Assembly: GCF_010731655.1 (NCBI RefSeq)
Contig: NZ_AP022619.1
Span: 3,782,001 to 3,846,000 of the forward strand
Length of the DNA: 64,000 nt
Origin: Mycobacterium paraseoulense
Lineage (GTDB): Bacteria > Actinomycetota > Actinomycetes > Mycobacteriales > Mycobacteriaceae
Direction of reading: 5' to 3'
Part shown: positions 52,750-61,394 of the stretch, piece after piece
Layout of the letters: each line of letters begins with the position of its first letter
Numbering within the stretch: position 1 is the first letter of the stretch
Notes under the pieces: generated by a model
Databases searched by the model: none
What the model was told of the DNA's origin: nothing
Seen by the model: the letters and a program-made list of their open reading frames with translations, nothing else
Position numbers and translations under genes: made by a program

Positions 52750-53693
52750 TGGCCGACTGGGTGGTTGAAACCGTTGTCGCGCAGCCATTTCCGCGCGGCC
52801 TGATCGGGATCGACGCCGGAGTTCCCCGCCACCGCGGCGTTGAGTTCAGCCACCCCCGCGGTGGTCAGCCTCGCCGACACGGCGTCGAGCACCTCTTTGA
52901 GCCGGTCCGACTTCTTCTGCGAATTGACCAGCGGCACAATGTTACCGGCCAGGAAGTTGTGTTCGGGGTCTTCGAGTACCACCAAGTGCTCCTGCGGGAT
53001 GGCCGGGGACGTGGTGAAAACGTTGGCGGCGTTGACCCTTCTCTCCACCAGCGCGCGCACCGTCACCGCGCCCCCACCATCGTTGATCGCGACGAAGTTG
53101 CCCGGCCTGATGTCGAGCCCGTACTTCTGCCGGAGTCCGGGCAGGCCGGCCGGCCGGTTCGCGAACGCCGAAGGCGCCCCGAACCGCACGTCCGCCGAAT
53201 GCGACGCCAGGTCGGCGATCGTCTTCAGCTTCCAGGAATCGGCCGTCCCGCCGGTCACGGTCACGGTGTCGGTATCGGTGGCCGGCGAGGGCGTCAGGAT
53301 TGTCAGGTCCCCAGGGAGTCTGCGGTCGAGCTCCAACTCGACGGCGTCGAGCATGGTTGCCGTGGACTCGGGCGCAAAGTAGAGCAGCAGGTTGCCGATG
53401 TACTCCGGCACCAGGTCGATCGAATGGTCTTTCAGTGCGGGGATGTAGGTCTCTCGACTACCGATCCCCATCCGCCGTCCGACGTTGAATCCGTTGGCCT
53501 GCAACGCTTGTGCATATATCTCGGCGATGATCTGTGATTCCGGGAAGTCGCCGGACCCCACGACGATGGACTTGGGGCTGCGGACCTCGGCGCTCAGGGG
53601 ATCCGAACTGCTGCACGCCGCGAGAAGACCGATGGCCGTGAGCCACACCGCCGCTTGGATGATCGCGCGGTGCGCGCGCGACAGCATCCTCAT
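52746..53693 (-). CDS. proX: Osmoprotectant-binding lipoprotein ProX
   Basis: A 315-residue substrate-binding protein (OpuAC/ProX type). Signal with lipobox LLAAC (Cys27). Mature motifs are KSIVVGSGDFPESQIIAEIYAQAL, LVPEYIGNLLLYF and DGGGAVTVRALVERRVNAANVFTTSP. Delivers glycine betaine or choline to ProWZ. First gene of the proXVWZ operon; orthologue of Rv3759c. Confidence 0.93.
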   Translation of the reverse strand: MRMLSRAHRAIIQAAVWLTAIGLLAACSSSDPLSAEVRSPKSIVVGSGDFPESQIIAEIYAQALQANGFNVGRRMGIGSRETYIPALKDHSIDLVPEYIGNLLLYFAPESTATMLDAVELELDRRLPGDLTILTPSPATDTDTVTVTGGTADSWKLKTIADLASHSADVRFGAPSAFANRPAGLPGLRQKYGLDIRPGNFVAINDGGGAVTVRALVERRVNAANVFTTSPAIPQEHLVVLEDPEHNFLAGNIVPLVNSQKKSDRLKEVLDAVSARLTTAGVAELNAAVAGNSGVDPDQAARKWLRDNGFNHPVGQ

Positions 53694-53792
53694 ACCGCCG
53701 ACACTAACGCCCGAATCGCCCGTGCGGCGTGACGAGCTGGCCGGTTGCGCCGTTTGGTTTCATTCTGTGCCGGATCGGACAAAGATGACAGT

Positions 53793-54140
53793 ATGAGCAG
53801 CCACCCCCCTGCCTCGCCCAGCCAGCCGCCGCCCAACCCCCCGGCCAAGACCGGCGCGGCGCCCAAGGAACCGGCTATCCGGTTCACCCGCGCGGGCGCG
53901 CTGTGGTCAGCGCTGATCGCCGGCTTCCTGATTCTGATCCTCTTGCTGATCTTCATCACCCAGAACACGGCGGAGACGCCCTTTACGTTCTTGGGCTGGC
54001 ACTGGAACCTTCCCCTGGGGGTGGCCATCCTGCTGGCGGCCGTGGTCGGCGGGCTGATCACGGTGGCCGTCGGTACCGCGCGAATGCTGCAGCTGCGCCG
54101 GGCCGCCAAGAAACACCACGCGGCGCGCGGTAGGGGCTAG
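53793..54140 (+). CDS. LapA-domain (DUF1049) membrane protein (Rv3760-like)
   Basis: A 115-residue protein from ATG 53793. A Pro-rich cytosolic N-terminus (about 30 residues) precedes two helices (ALIAGFLILILLLIFI and PLGVAILLAAVVGGLITVAVG) separated by the LapA-type loop QNTAETPFTFLGWHWNLPLG, and a basic tail. It resembles lipopolysaccharide-assembly protein A, role in mycobacteria unclear. It overlaps the convergent fadE36-like gene by 4 nt. Confidence 0.88.
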   Translation: MSSHPPASPSQPPPNPPAKTGAAPKEPAIRFTRAGALWSALIAGFLILILLLIFITQNTAETPFTFLGWHWNLPLGVAILLAAVVGGLITVAVGTARMLQLRRAAKKHHAARGRG

Positions 54141-55183
54141 CCGGGCAGCTTGGCCAGCTCCCCCAGTCCCCGGGAAATCAGCGGCGCCACGACCTCCGGC
54201 ATGTGGTCGGAGTCCATCCCGCGAGCCTGGTCCGACATCCGCCTGCGGAAGTCGATGCCGGCGGCGATGATGGCGAGCTTGAAGTAGGCAAGCGCCATGT
54301 AGAACTCCCAATGCGCCAACGGCAAACCGGCGGCCAGCGAATACCGGTCGGCCAGCTCGTCGGCCGTCGGCAGCAGCGGTGAGGTCCAGGCGGCCTGTGC
54401 GTTGACGATCAAGTCCAGTGCGGGGTCGCGGTACACGCACATCAGGGCCGCGTCGGACAGCGGGTCGCCCAGGGTGGACAGCTCCCAGTCGACGACGGCG
54501 CGCACCTTGGTGGGGTCGTCGGCGTCCAGGATGGTGTTGTCGATCCGGTAGTCGCCGTGCACGATCGACGTGCGGCTTTGCTGGGGAATGGCTTTTTGCA
54601 GACCGGAATGCAGGCGTTCGACGTCGGCGTCGCGGCGGTCGTCGGGCAGCCGCACCAATGCCCACTGCGAACCCCACCGACGCACCTGTCGCTCCAGGTA
54701 ACCGCTGGGCTTGCCGAAATCGGCCAGCCCGACGGCCTCGGGGTCGACGGTGTGCAGGTCGACGAGGACGCGGACCAGCGAGTCGACGCAGCCCTCGATG
54801 ACGGTGTGGCTGAACGCTTCGAGCTGGGCGCGACGGCGCACCACCTGGCCGGCAACGAATTCGACGATCTGGAACGGCGCGCCCAGCACCGAGTCGTCCT
54901 CGCACAGCGCGATCGCGCGCGCCACCGGGACGGGGGTGTCCCGCAGTGCGGCGACGACCCGGAACTCACGGGCCATGTCGTGCGCGGACGGGGTCAGCCC
55001 GTGCAACGGCGGGCGCCGCACCAGCCAGCTGGTGGCGTCGTCGTAGACGCGGAACGTCAGATTGGAGCGGCCACCGGAAATGAACTCCGCGCGCAACTCG
55101 CCGTCGCGTCCGATGCCGAGCGAACGCAGGTAGGAGTCCAGCGAGGCCAGGTCGAGCCCCTCGAGTTGGTCAGCTGAAGTCAC
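54137..55183 (-). CDS. fadE36: APH-fold phosphotransferase, the 'FadE36' (Rv3761c) type
   Basis: A 348-residue kinase-fold protein: GGRSNLTFRVYDD (lid), IVHGDYRIDN with catalytic Asp211, and AVVDWELSTLGDPLSD with metal Asp232. It is the Rv3761c orthologue. The name fadE36 (acyl-CoA dehydrogenase) is misleading: no acyl-CoA dehydrogenase domain is present. The fold matches the N-terminal kinase of animal ACAD10/ACAD11, where it is fused to a dehydrogenase; so a hydroxyacyl-CoA kinase role is a reasonable inference. Same strand as the phosphatase-like gene at 55219. Confidence 0.88.
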   Translation of the reverse strand: MTSADQLEGLDLASLDSYLRSLGIGRDGELRAEFISGGRSNLTFRVYDDATSWLVRRPPLHGLTPSAHDMAREFRVVAALRDTPVPVARAIALCEDDSVLGAPFQIVEFVAGQVVRRRAQLEAFSHTVIEGCVDSLVRVLVDLHTVDPEAVGLADFGKPSGYLERQVRRWGSQWALVRLPDDRRDADVERLHSGLQKAIPQQSRTSIVHGDYRIDNTILDADDPTKVRAVVDWELSTLGDPLSDAALMCVYRDPALDLIVNAQAAWTSPLLPTADELADRYSLAAGLPLAHWEFYMALAYFKLAIIAAGIDFRRRMSDQARGMDSDHMPEVVAPLISRGLGELAKLPG

Positions 55184-55218
55184 CGGACTTGTTTACCATC
55201 GCCGGGTCCCGACCCGGC

Positions 55219-55827
55219 TCACCACCGTTGATTTCGCGGTAGCAGGTCCCAGACGTGCTCGACTCCGTTGACCCCCGCCACCGTCGCCTGACCCGATCGC
55301 GAGAACAGCAGCCGGGTGATCGAGGCGTAGTCGACCGGAAAGGACAACAACCGGGACGTGCCCAAGATCTGGTGCAGCAGGACGTTGATCACCCCGCCGT
55401 GGCTGAACACCGCGACGGTGTCCTCCGGGTCGGCGACGGCGACGAGGTCGTCTACCGCCGCGCGAACCCGGGCGAGAAACGCGTCCTCGTCGACCGCGCT
55501 GGGCAGGTGCCCCTGGGCCAGGCGCGCCCACTCTTCCGGCCTTTCCTCGCGGATCTGCTCGACGGGAATGTAGATCGGCAGGTCGCGGTCGTATTCGGCG
55601 AATCGGTGGTCGATCTCGACGGTGAGCTCCCGCGCCGCCGCGACCGGCTCGGCGGTCTGGATGGCGCGCCGCTGAGGGCTGCTCACCACCCGGGAGATGG
55701 GAAATCGGTCCAGTGCCTTGGGTAGTCGCTCGATCTGTGCCAGTCCCTCGTCCGACAGGTGCGGGTCGGAGCCCTGCCCGTGTTCGCTGCGCAGCGGCAG
55801 CGCGTGCCGGACCAGAAGCAATTGCAT
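55219..55827 (-). CDS. Histidine phosphatase / phosphoglycerate-mutase-family protein
   Basis: A 202-residue protein from ATG 55827 (MQLLLVRHALPL). The phosphorylated His8 is in the RH motif, with SSPQRRAIQTAEP and FSHGGVINVLL providing the second Arg and His. Probably a phosphatase on a small metabolite. It lies 35 bp upstream of the APH-fold kinase gene on the same strand, pairing a phosphatase with a kinase. Confidence 0.88.
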   Translation of the reverse strand: MQLLLVRHALPLRSEHGQGSDPHLSDEGLAQIERLPKALDRFPISRVVSSPQRRAIQTAEPVAAARELTVEIDHRFAEYDRDLPIYIPVEQIREERPEEWARLAQGHLPSAVDEDAFLARVRAAVDDLVAVADPEDTVAVFSHGGVINVLLHQILGTSRLLSFPVDYASITRLLFSRSGQATVAGVNGVEHVWDLLPRNQRW

Positions 55828-55930
55828 GTGTTCGTTCCTGTCTGTGGTGGGCGCGACGTGTTCATTCAAAGCACGCATCCCGGCGCCCGCAAAATGGGGC
55901 GCAGGATAAGACCGATCTCGAGGAGGACGA

Positions 55931-56593
55931 ATGACCGAGCCGGGCATGGATTGGGACGCCGCGTACCGGCAGGAGACGCCGCCGCCGTGGAGCATCGGCG
56001 GGCCGCAGCCCGAGCTGGCGGCACTGATCGACGAAGGCAGGATTCGCAGCGAGGTGCTGGACGCCGGTTGCGGCCACGCCGCCCTGTCGCTGGCGCTCGC
56101 CGAGCGCGGCTACACGGTCGTGGGCCTGGACAGCAGCGCGACCGCGATCGAGTCCGCGGCAGCCGCTGCCGCGGACCAAGGACTGGACACCGCGACATTT
56201 GCGCAGGCCGACGTCACCAACTTCCGTGGCTACGACGGGCGCTTTTCCACCATTGTGGACAGCGGCCTGTTCCATGCGCTGCCGCCGGAGAAGCGCCAGG
56301 ACTATCTGCAGTCCATCTTCCGGGCGGCCGCCCCCGGGGCGGCGCTCTACATTCTGGCCTTCGCCGCCGGAGCGCTGGGCGACGCCGATCAGGGAGGCGC
56401 GCCGCGCGGTTTCGCCGAAGCCGAGCTGCGCGAGGCCGTTTCGACGCTGTGGCGGGTCGACGATGTGCGCCCGGCGAAGGTCTTTGGCAACGCTCCCGCG
56501 TCTGCCGACGGCCCGCTGGCCCATGTGGAGCGCGACGGCGAAGGCCACTTCATGGCCCCCGGGTTTCTGCTGACCGCCCACAAGCCGGACTGA
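55931..56593 (+). CDS. SAM-dependent class I methyltransferase
   Basis: A 220-residue methyltransferase. WDAAYRQETPPPWSIGGPQPELAAL at the N-terminus and motif I VLDAGCGHAALSLAL (about 42-56) match the thiopurine/quinone-type small-molecule methyltransferases. VVGLDSSATAIESA is the acidic loop. Substrate unknown. ATG 55931 follows GGAGG. It is divergent from the phosphatase and ends 17 bp before a strong inverted repeat. Confidence 0.85.
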   Translation: MTEPGMDWDAAYRQETPPPWSIGGPQPELAALIDEGRIRSEVLDAGCGHAALSLALAERGYTVVGLDSSATAIESAAAAAADQGLDTATFAQADVTNFRGYDGRFSTIVDSGLFHALPPEKRQDYLQSIFRAAAPGAALYILAFAAGALGDADQGGAPRGFAEAELREAVSTLWRVDDVRPAKVFGNAPASADGPLAHVERDGEGHFMAPGFLLTAHKPD

Positions 56594-56610
56594 TGAGAAA
56601 GCCCGCCGGG

Positions 56611-56637
56611 CCGACGGAGAATGCTATTCTCCGTCGG
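56611..56637. promoter_or_regulatory. Perfect 27-bp inverted repeat, likely TetR operator
   Basis: CCGACGGAGAAT-GCT-ATTCTCCGTCGG: 12-bp arms match exactly. It lies between the methyltransferase stop and the kinase start (56655), with no T-run after it. The operon it precedes contains a TetR gene (59812), the likely binder. A terminator function for the methyltransferase cannot be excluded. Confidence 0.8.
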
Positions 56638-56654
56638 GAGAGCGGGGTGTGCGG

Positions 56655-57701
56655 ATGACGACGGTAGGCCAGGCCCAACTGGACGCGGGCGTTCTCGCTC
56701 GCTGGCTGGATGCGAACGATGCACCCGGACACGGCGAGCAACCGCGGCTGGAGCAGCTGAAGGGCGGTTCGCAGAACACGCTGTACCTGGTCGAACGCGG
56801 CGGCGAGCGGATGGTGCTTCGAATGCCCGGTGTCCGGGCCGACGCCGCGCGCATCGACGGCTTGCTGCGCGAGATCCGGCTGGTGCGAGCGCTGTCCGGC
56901 ACCGACGTCCCCCACGCGGCCCTGATCGCCGCCGACGACACCGGCACCGTGCTGGGTATGCCGTTCTACGTCATGGCGGCCATCGACGGGTGGAGCCCGA
57001 TGGACGGCGGTTGGCAACCGCCGTTCGACACCGACCTCGACGCCCGGCGGGGGCTGGCCTTCGAACTCGTCGAGGGCGCGGCCAAACTGGGGCGGGTGGA
57101 CTGGCGAGCCCACGGCCTCGACGGTTTCGGCCGCCCGGACGGATTCCACGAGCGGCAGGTCGACCGCTGGCTGGCGTTCCTCGACGCCTACCAGGTGCGC
57201 GAGCTGCCCGGCCTGCACGAGGCCGCGGACTGGCTGCGAAACAACCGGCCCGCGCACTACCGGCCGGGCATCATGCACGGCGACTACCAATTCGCCAACG
57301 TGATGTTCGCCCACGGCGCGCCGGCGCGGCTGGCCGCGATCGTCGACTGGGAGATGACGACGGTCGGCGACCCGCTGCTGGATTTGGCGTGGTGCCTGCT
57401 GGGCTACGACGGTGAAGAGCCACGGGCCGACGGGTTCTATCTGGACATGGGCGGCATGCCCACCCGAAGCGAATTGCTGCGGCACTACGAGACGGTCAGC
57501 GGGCTTTCCACCGAGAACATCGACTACTACCTGGTGCTGGCCAATTGGAAGCTCGGCATCGTGCTGGAAAAGACCTACGCTGCGGGAGTGCGCACCGGCA
57601 AGGTCGACCCGAAGGTCCAAGACGCCTTCGCGACGATGATCCCCCAGCTGATCGCGGCGGCGGCCGAGCTCGCGCGCTCGCTGCCCTCCGGGGGCCGCTG
57701 A
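56655..57701 (+). CDS. APH-fold phosphotransferase (ACAD10/11 kinase-like)
   Basis: A 348-residue kinase-fold protein. LKGGSQNTLYLVERGG is the lid, GIMHGDYQFANV has catalytic Asp210, and AIVDWEMTTVGDPLLDLAW has metal Asp231. Resembles the N-terminal kinase of ACAD10/ACAD11. ATG 56655 chosen; GTG 56649 is 2 codons earlier. First gene of an operon with SDR, acyl-CoA dehydrogenase, TetR and quinone reductase, which supports a role phosphorylating a hydroxyacyl substrate before dehydrogenase-linked removal. Confidence 0.85.
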   Translation: MTTVGQAQLDAGVLARWLDANDAPGHGEQPRLEQLKGGSQNTLYLVERGGERMVLRMPGVRADAARIDGLLREIRLVRALSGTDVPHAALIAADDTGTVLGMPFYVMAAIDGWSPMDGGWQPPFDTDLDARRGLAFELVEGAAKLGRVDWRAHGLDGFGRPDGFHERQVDRWLAFLDAYQVRELPGLHEAADWLRNNRPAHYRPGIMHGDYQFANVMFAHGAPARLAAIVDWEMTTVGDPLLDLAWCLLGYDGEEPRADGFYLDMGGMPTRSELLRHYETVSGLSTENIDYYLVLANWKLGIVLEKTYAAGVRTGKVDPKVQDAFATMIPQLIAAAAELARSLPSGGR

Positions 57702-57702
57702 A

Positions 57703-58467
57703 ATGGGTTATGCGGACCGGCTTTTCGATCTGACCGACCGGGTCGTTCTGGTCACCGGCGGCAGTCGGGGGCTGGGCCGTGAGATGGCGTTCGCCGCCGC
57801 GCGTTGCGGCGCCGACGTCGTGATCGCCAGCCGTAACATGGACAACTGCGTGGCCACGGCGAAGGAGATCGAGGCGGAAACCGGGCGCTCAGCCATGCCA
57901 TATCAGGTGCACGTCGGGCGCTGGGATCAGCTCGACGGCTTGGTCGAAGCCACCTATGACCGGTTCGGCAAGGTCGACACGCTGATCAACAACGCCGGCA
58001 TGTCACCGCTGTACGACAAGCTGACCGACGTCACCGAGAAGCTGTTCGACGCGGTGGTCAACCTCAACCTCAAGGGCCCGTTCCGGTTGTCGGCCTTGGT
58101 GGGCGAGCGGATGGTGGCGGCCGGCCGCGGGTCGATGATCAACGTGAGCACGGCCGGGTCGCTGCGGCCAACGCCCGACATCGTCCCGTACGCCGCAGCC
58201 AAGGCCGGGCTCAACGCCATGACCGAAGCCCTGGCGAAGGCGTTCGGGCCTACGGTGCGGGTCAACACGCTGATGGCCGGCCCGTTCCTCACCGACGTGA
58301 GCAAGGCCTGGAACCTCGAGGCGGCCCGGGGCAAACCGTTCGGCCACCTGGCGCTGCAGCGGGCCGGGGATCCGGCCGAAATCGTCGGGGCCGCACTGTT
58401 TCTGGCATCCGACGCATCCAGCTTCACCACCGGTTCGATACTGCGCGCCGACGGCGGGCTTCCCTAG
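57703..58467 (+). CDS. Short-chain dehydrogenase/reductase
   Basis: A 254-residue SDR: TGGSRGLGRE (18-27), NNAGMSPLY near 92, Ser in NVSTAGS and Tyr/Lys in VPYAAAKAG. Starts 1 nt after the kinase stop. Probably acts on the same hydroxy- or ketoacyl substrate. Confidence 0.9.
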   Translation: MGYADRLFDLTDRVVLVTGGSRGLGREMAFAAARCGADVVIASRNMDNCVATAKEIEAETGRSAMPYQVHVGRWDQLDGLVEATYDRFGKVDTLINNAGMSPLYDKLTDVTEKLFDAVVNLNLKGPFRLSALVGERMVAAGRGSMINVSTAGSLRPTPDIVPYAAAKAGLNAMTEALAKAFGPTVRVNTLMAGPFLTDVSKAWNLEAARGKPFGHLALQRAGDPAEIVGAALFLASDASSFTTGSILRADGGLP

Positions 58468-58507
58468 CGCGGCGGGTCGCCACCAACGAACGAGTAGGAG
58501 CACGCCA

Positions 58508-59815
58508 ATGTCCTGGGACTTCTCCACCGAGCCGGAATTTCAGCACAAGCTCGACTGGATCGGCGACTTCGTCCGCCAAGAGGTGGAGCCGCTCGAGGTG
58601 CTGTTCCCGGGTTGCGAGTTCCTGCCGTTGAACGACGAGCGCCGCCGCATCGTCGACCCGCTCAAGCAGCGGGTCCGCGACCAAGGCTTGTGGGCACCGC
58701 ATCTGGGGCCCGAACTTGGCGGCCAGGGCTTCGGAGCCGTCAAGCTGACGTTGATCAACGAGATCCTGGGCCGCAGCCCCTGGGCGCCGATCGTTTTCGG
58801 CACGCAGGCACCCGACACCGGCAACGCCGAGATCATCGCCCGCTTCGGAACCCAGGAACAGAAGGACCGTTATCTCACCGGGCTGCTGTCCGGGGAGATC
58901 TTCTCATGCTTCTCGATGACGGAGCCGCAGGGTGGTGCCGACCCGCGGGTCTTCCGCACGCGCGCCTTCCGTGATGGTGACGACTGGGTGATCAGCGGGC
59001 GAAAGTACTTCTCCTCCAACGCCTCCGTCGCGTCGTTCTTCATCGTCGTCGCGATCACCGACCCCGACGTACCGGTCCACCGCGGCGCCTCGACGTTCCT
59101 GGTGCCCGCCGGAACCGAAGGCCTGACCATCGAGGCAACCCACCACCTGGTCGGCGCGCTGCCGCACGAACCCGGGCATTCGCTGGTGCACTACGACGGG
59201 GTCCGGGTGCCGTCGGACGCGCTGCTGGGCGAACCCGGTCAGGGCTTCATGATCCTGCAGGCCCGGCTGGCCGGTGGTCGGCTGCATCACGCCATGCGGT
59301 CGATCGGACTCGCCCAACGCGCGGTGGAGATGATGGCCCGCCGCGCGAAAAGCCGTTTCACTCAAGGCAGTTCGCTGGCCGACAAGCAGCTGGTGCAGGC
59401 GTTCATCGCCGACTCCTACACCGAACTGATGCCGTTCCGGCTCGCGGTGCTGCACGCGGCGTGGCTGATCGACACCGCCGGCGAGCACGCCGCCCGCGCC
59501 GAGATCGGCGCCTGCAAGATCCTGGCGTCGCAAGTGCTCAAATCGATTGGGCTGCGCGCGATCCAGGTGCACGGCGCGCTGGGCACCACCGACCAGCTGC
59601 CGCTGGTCAACGTGCTGCTCGGCGGGGTGGCGCTCGGTCTGGCCGACGGGCCGACCGAGGCCCACAAGGTCAACCTCGCGCGGCTGCTGCTCAAGGGATA
59701 CGAGGCCGAGGACGCCGAGTGGCCCAGTGAACTCCTCGACATCCGACGGGAGGCTGCGCGCACTAAGTACGGCGACCTCGTCGACCGGGTGCCGGCGCTG
59801 CCCGATTCGCCGTGA
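58508..59815 (+). CDS. Acyl-CoA dehydrogenase (ACAD11-like)
   Basis: A 435-residue flavoprotein, longer than classical 380-390-residue members. It has CFSMTEPQGGADPRVFRT (FAD block), WVISGRKYFSSNA, GRLHHAMRSIGLAQRAVEMMARRA, and QVHGALGTTDQLPLVN near the C-terminus. Resembles the ACAD10/11 group more than FadE short-chain enzymes. ATG 58508 has AGGAG upstream. It is separated from the SDR by 40 bp in the same operon. Confidence 0.9.
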   Translation: MSWDFSTEPEFQHKLDWIGDFVRQEVEPLEVLFPGCEFLPLNDERRRIVDPLKQRVRDQGLWAPHLGPELGGQGFGAVKLTLINEILGRSPWAPIVFGTQAPDTGNAEIIARFGTQEQKDRYLTGLLSGEIFSCFSMTEPQGGADPRVFRTRAFRDGDDWVISGRKYFSSNASVASFFIVVAITDPDVPVHRGASTFLVPAGTEGLTIEATHHLVGALPHEPGHSLVHYDGVRVPSDALLGEPGQGFMILQARLAGGRLHHAMRSIGLAQRAVEMMARRAKSRFTQGSSLADKQLVQAFIADSYTELMPFRLAVLHAAWLIDTAGEHAARAEIGACKILASQVLKSIGLRAIQVHGALGTTDQLPLVNVLLGGVALGLADGPTEAHKVNLARLLLKGYEAEDAEWPSELLDIRREAARTKYGDLVDRVPALPDSP

Positions 59816-60423
59816 GCAGCAGGGTGACCGCGGCGGTCGAGCGGGCGCTCGACGACCGCCAGCGGGAGGCCACCGAAGAGGTGGAGCGCATCCTGGCCGC
59901 CGCGGTGCGCGTCATGGAACGGGTCGCTCCCGAACCGCCGCGGGTGAGCGACATCGTCGCCGAGGCCGGCACGTCGAACAAGGCGTTCTACCGGTATTTC
60001 GCCGGCAAGGACGATCTCATCCTGGCCGTCATGGAACGCGGGGTGGGCATCGTCGTGTCCTACCTCGAACACCAGATGGCCAAGGAGAGCGAGCCGCGCG
60101 ACCAGGTGGTGCGCTGGATCGAGGGCACGCTGGCGCAGGTGGCCGACCCGCACCTGATCAGCATGAGCCGCGCGGCCGCCGGGCAGATGTCACCCCGCAC
60201 GGATTGGCCGGCGGCGGATCAGGAGATGATGCGGCCGCTACGGGATCTTCTCGTCAAGCCCGTTGTGGCGCTGGGCAGCACGGACGTCGAGCGCGACGTC
60301 GAGGCGGTGTTCAGTTGCACCGCGGCGTCCATGAGGCGATACATCGGGTCGGTCGATCAGCCCGGACCCGACGACATCGCGCACCTGGTGGGTTTCTGTC
60401 TACGCGGTTTGGGGGTCAGTTGA
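59812..60423 (+). CDS. TetR-family regulator
   Basis: A 203-residue TetR protein from GTG 59812, overlapping the dehydrogenase stop (GTGA). The helix-turn-helix is at about 43-64 (VSDIVAEAGTSNKAFYRYF). Being inside the operon it probably feeds back on the 27-bp inverted repeat at 56611. Confidence 0.9.
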   Translation: MSSRVTAAVERALDDRQREATEEVERILAAAVRVMERVAPEPPRVSDIVAEAGTSNKAFYRYFAGKDDLILAVMERGVGIVVSYLEHQMAKESEPRDQVVRWIEGTLAQVADPHLISMSRAAAGQMSPRTDWPAADQEMMRPLRDLLVKPVVALGSTDVERDVEAVFSCTAASMRRYIGSVDQPGPDDIAHLVGFCLRGLGVS

Positions 60424-61394
60424 TGCGCGCGGTCGTCTGTCGTTCCTACGGCGCCCCGGAAGACCTGGTCCTCGAGGACGTCGACGAGCCGGTCCCCGGG
60501 CCCGGACAACTGCTGGTGCGGGTGCGCGCCGCCGCGGTCAACTTCCCCGACGTGCTGTTCATCGCCGGCAAGTACCAGGTCAAGATCCCGCCGCCGTTCA
60601 TACCGGGCAACGAGATCGCCGGCGAGGTGATCAAAGCGGGCGACGGTGCGCCGTTCGAGCCGGGACAGCGGGTGTCCGGGACCACGTTCGGGGCATTCGC
60701 CGAACGGGCGCTGCTGGACGCCGGCCAGGCCGCGCTCATGCCCGACGACGCCGACTTCGCGGCGGCCGCGGCCTTCGGCGTGACCTACCGCACCGCGTAT
60801 CACGCGCTGCGCTCGACCGCGGCGGTGGCAGAAGGGGATTGGGTCGTGGTGCTGGGCGCCGCGGGCGGCGTCGGGTTGGCCGCGGTCGACCTGGCGGTCG
60901 CGATGCAGGCCCGGGTGCTGGCGGCGGCGTCGAGCCCCGAGAAGCTGGACCTGTGCCGGCAACGCGGTGCCGAGGCGACGGTCGACTACGACCGCGAAGA
61001 CTTGAAGTCGCGCATCCGCGAGCTCACCGGCGACGCCGCCCGAGTGGTCATCGACCCTGTCGGCGGGCCGTACGCCGAGCCGGCGCTGCGTGGGCTGGCG
61101 CGCGGCGGCACCTTCGTCACACTGGGCTACGCCGCGGGCACCATACCGGCCATCCCGCTCAATCTCGTTCTCCTCAAAGACATCTGCGTACGCGGCATGG
61201 AGATACGCACCTTCATGACCGACCACCCCCAGGAAGCGGCCCGCGACATGCGGGAGCTAGCGGAGATGTTCGCCGCGGGAACCATCCGCCCGTACATCGG
61301 TGCCCGATTCCCCTTGTCCGAAACCGCCGCCGCGCTGCGGCATGTGGCCGACCGCAAGGTGTTGGGCAAGGTCGTCATCGACGTCACGGGGTGA
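60423..61394 (+). CDS. NADPH:quinone oxidoreductase (zeta-crystallin-type MDR)
   Basis: A 323-residue medium-chain reductase without catalytic zinc. VRVRAAAVNFPDVLFIAGKYQ and the NADP motif VLGAAGGVGLAAV (about 143-155) are typical. The start ATG shares one base with the TetR stop (TGATG). Last gene of the operon; overlaps the convergent sulfatase gene by 11 nt. Confidence 0.9.
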   Translation: MRAVVCRSYGAPEDLVLEDVDEPVPGPGQLLVRVRAAAVNFPDVLFIAGKYQVKIPPPFIPGNEIAGEVIKAGDGAPFEPGQRVSGTTFGAFAERALLDAGQAALMPDDADFAAAAAFGVTYRTAYHALRSTAAVAEGDWVVVLGAAGGVGLAAVDLAVAMQARVLAAASSPEKLDLCRQRGAEATVDYDREDLKSRIRELTGDAARVVIDPVGGPYAEPALRGLARGGTFVTLGYAAGTIPAIPLNLVLLKDICVRGMEIRTFMTDHPQEAARDMRELAEMFAAGTIRPYIGARFPLSETAAALRHVADRKVLGKVVIDVTG

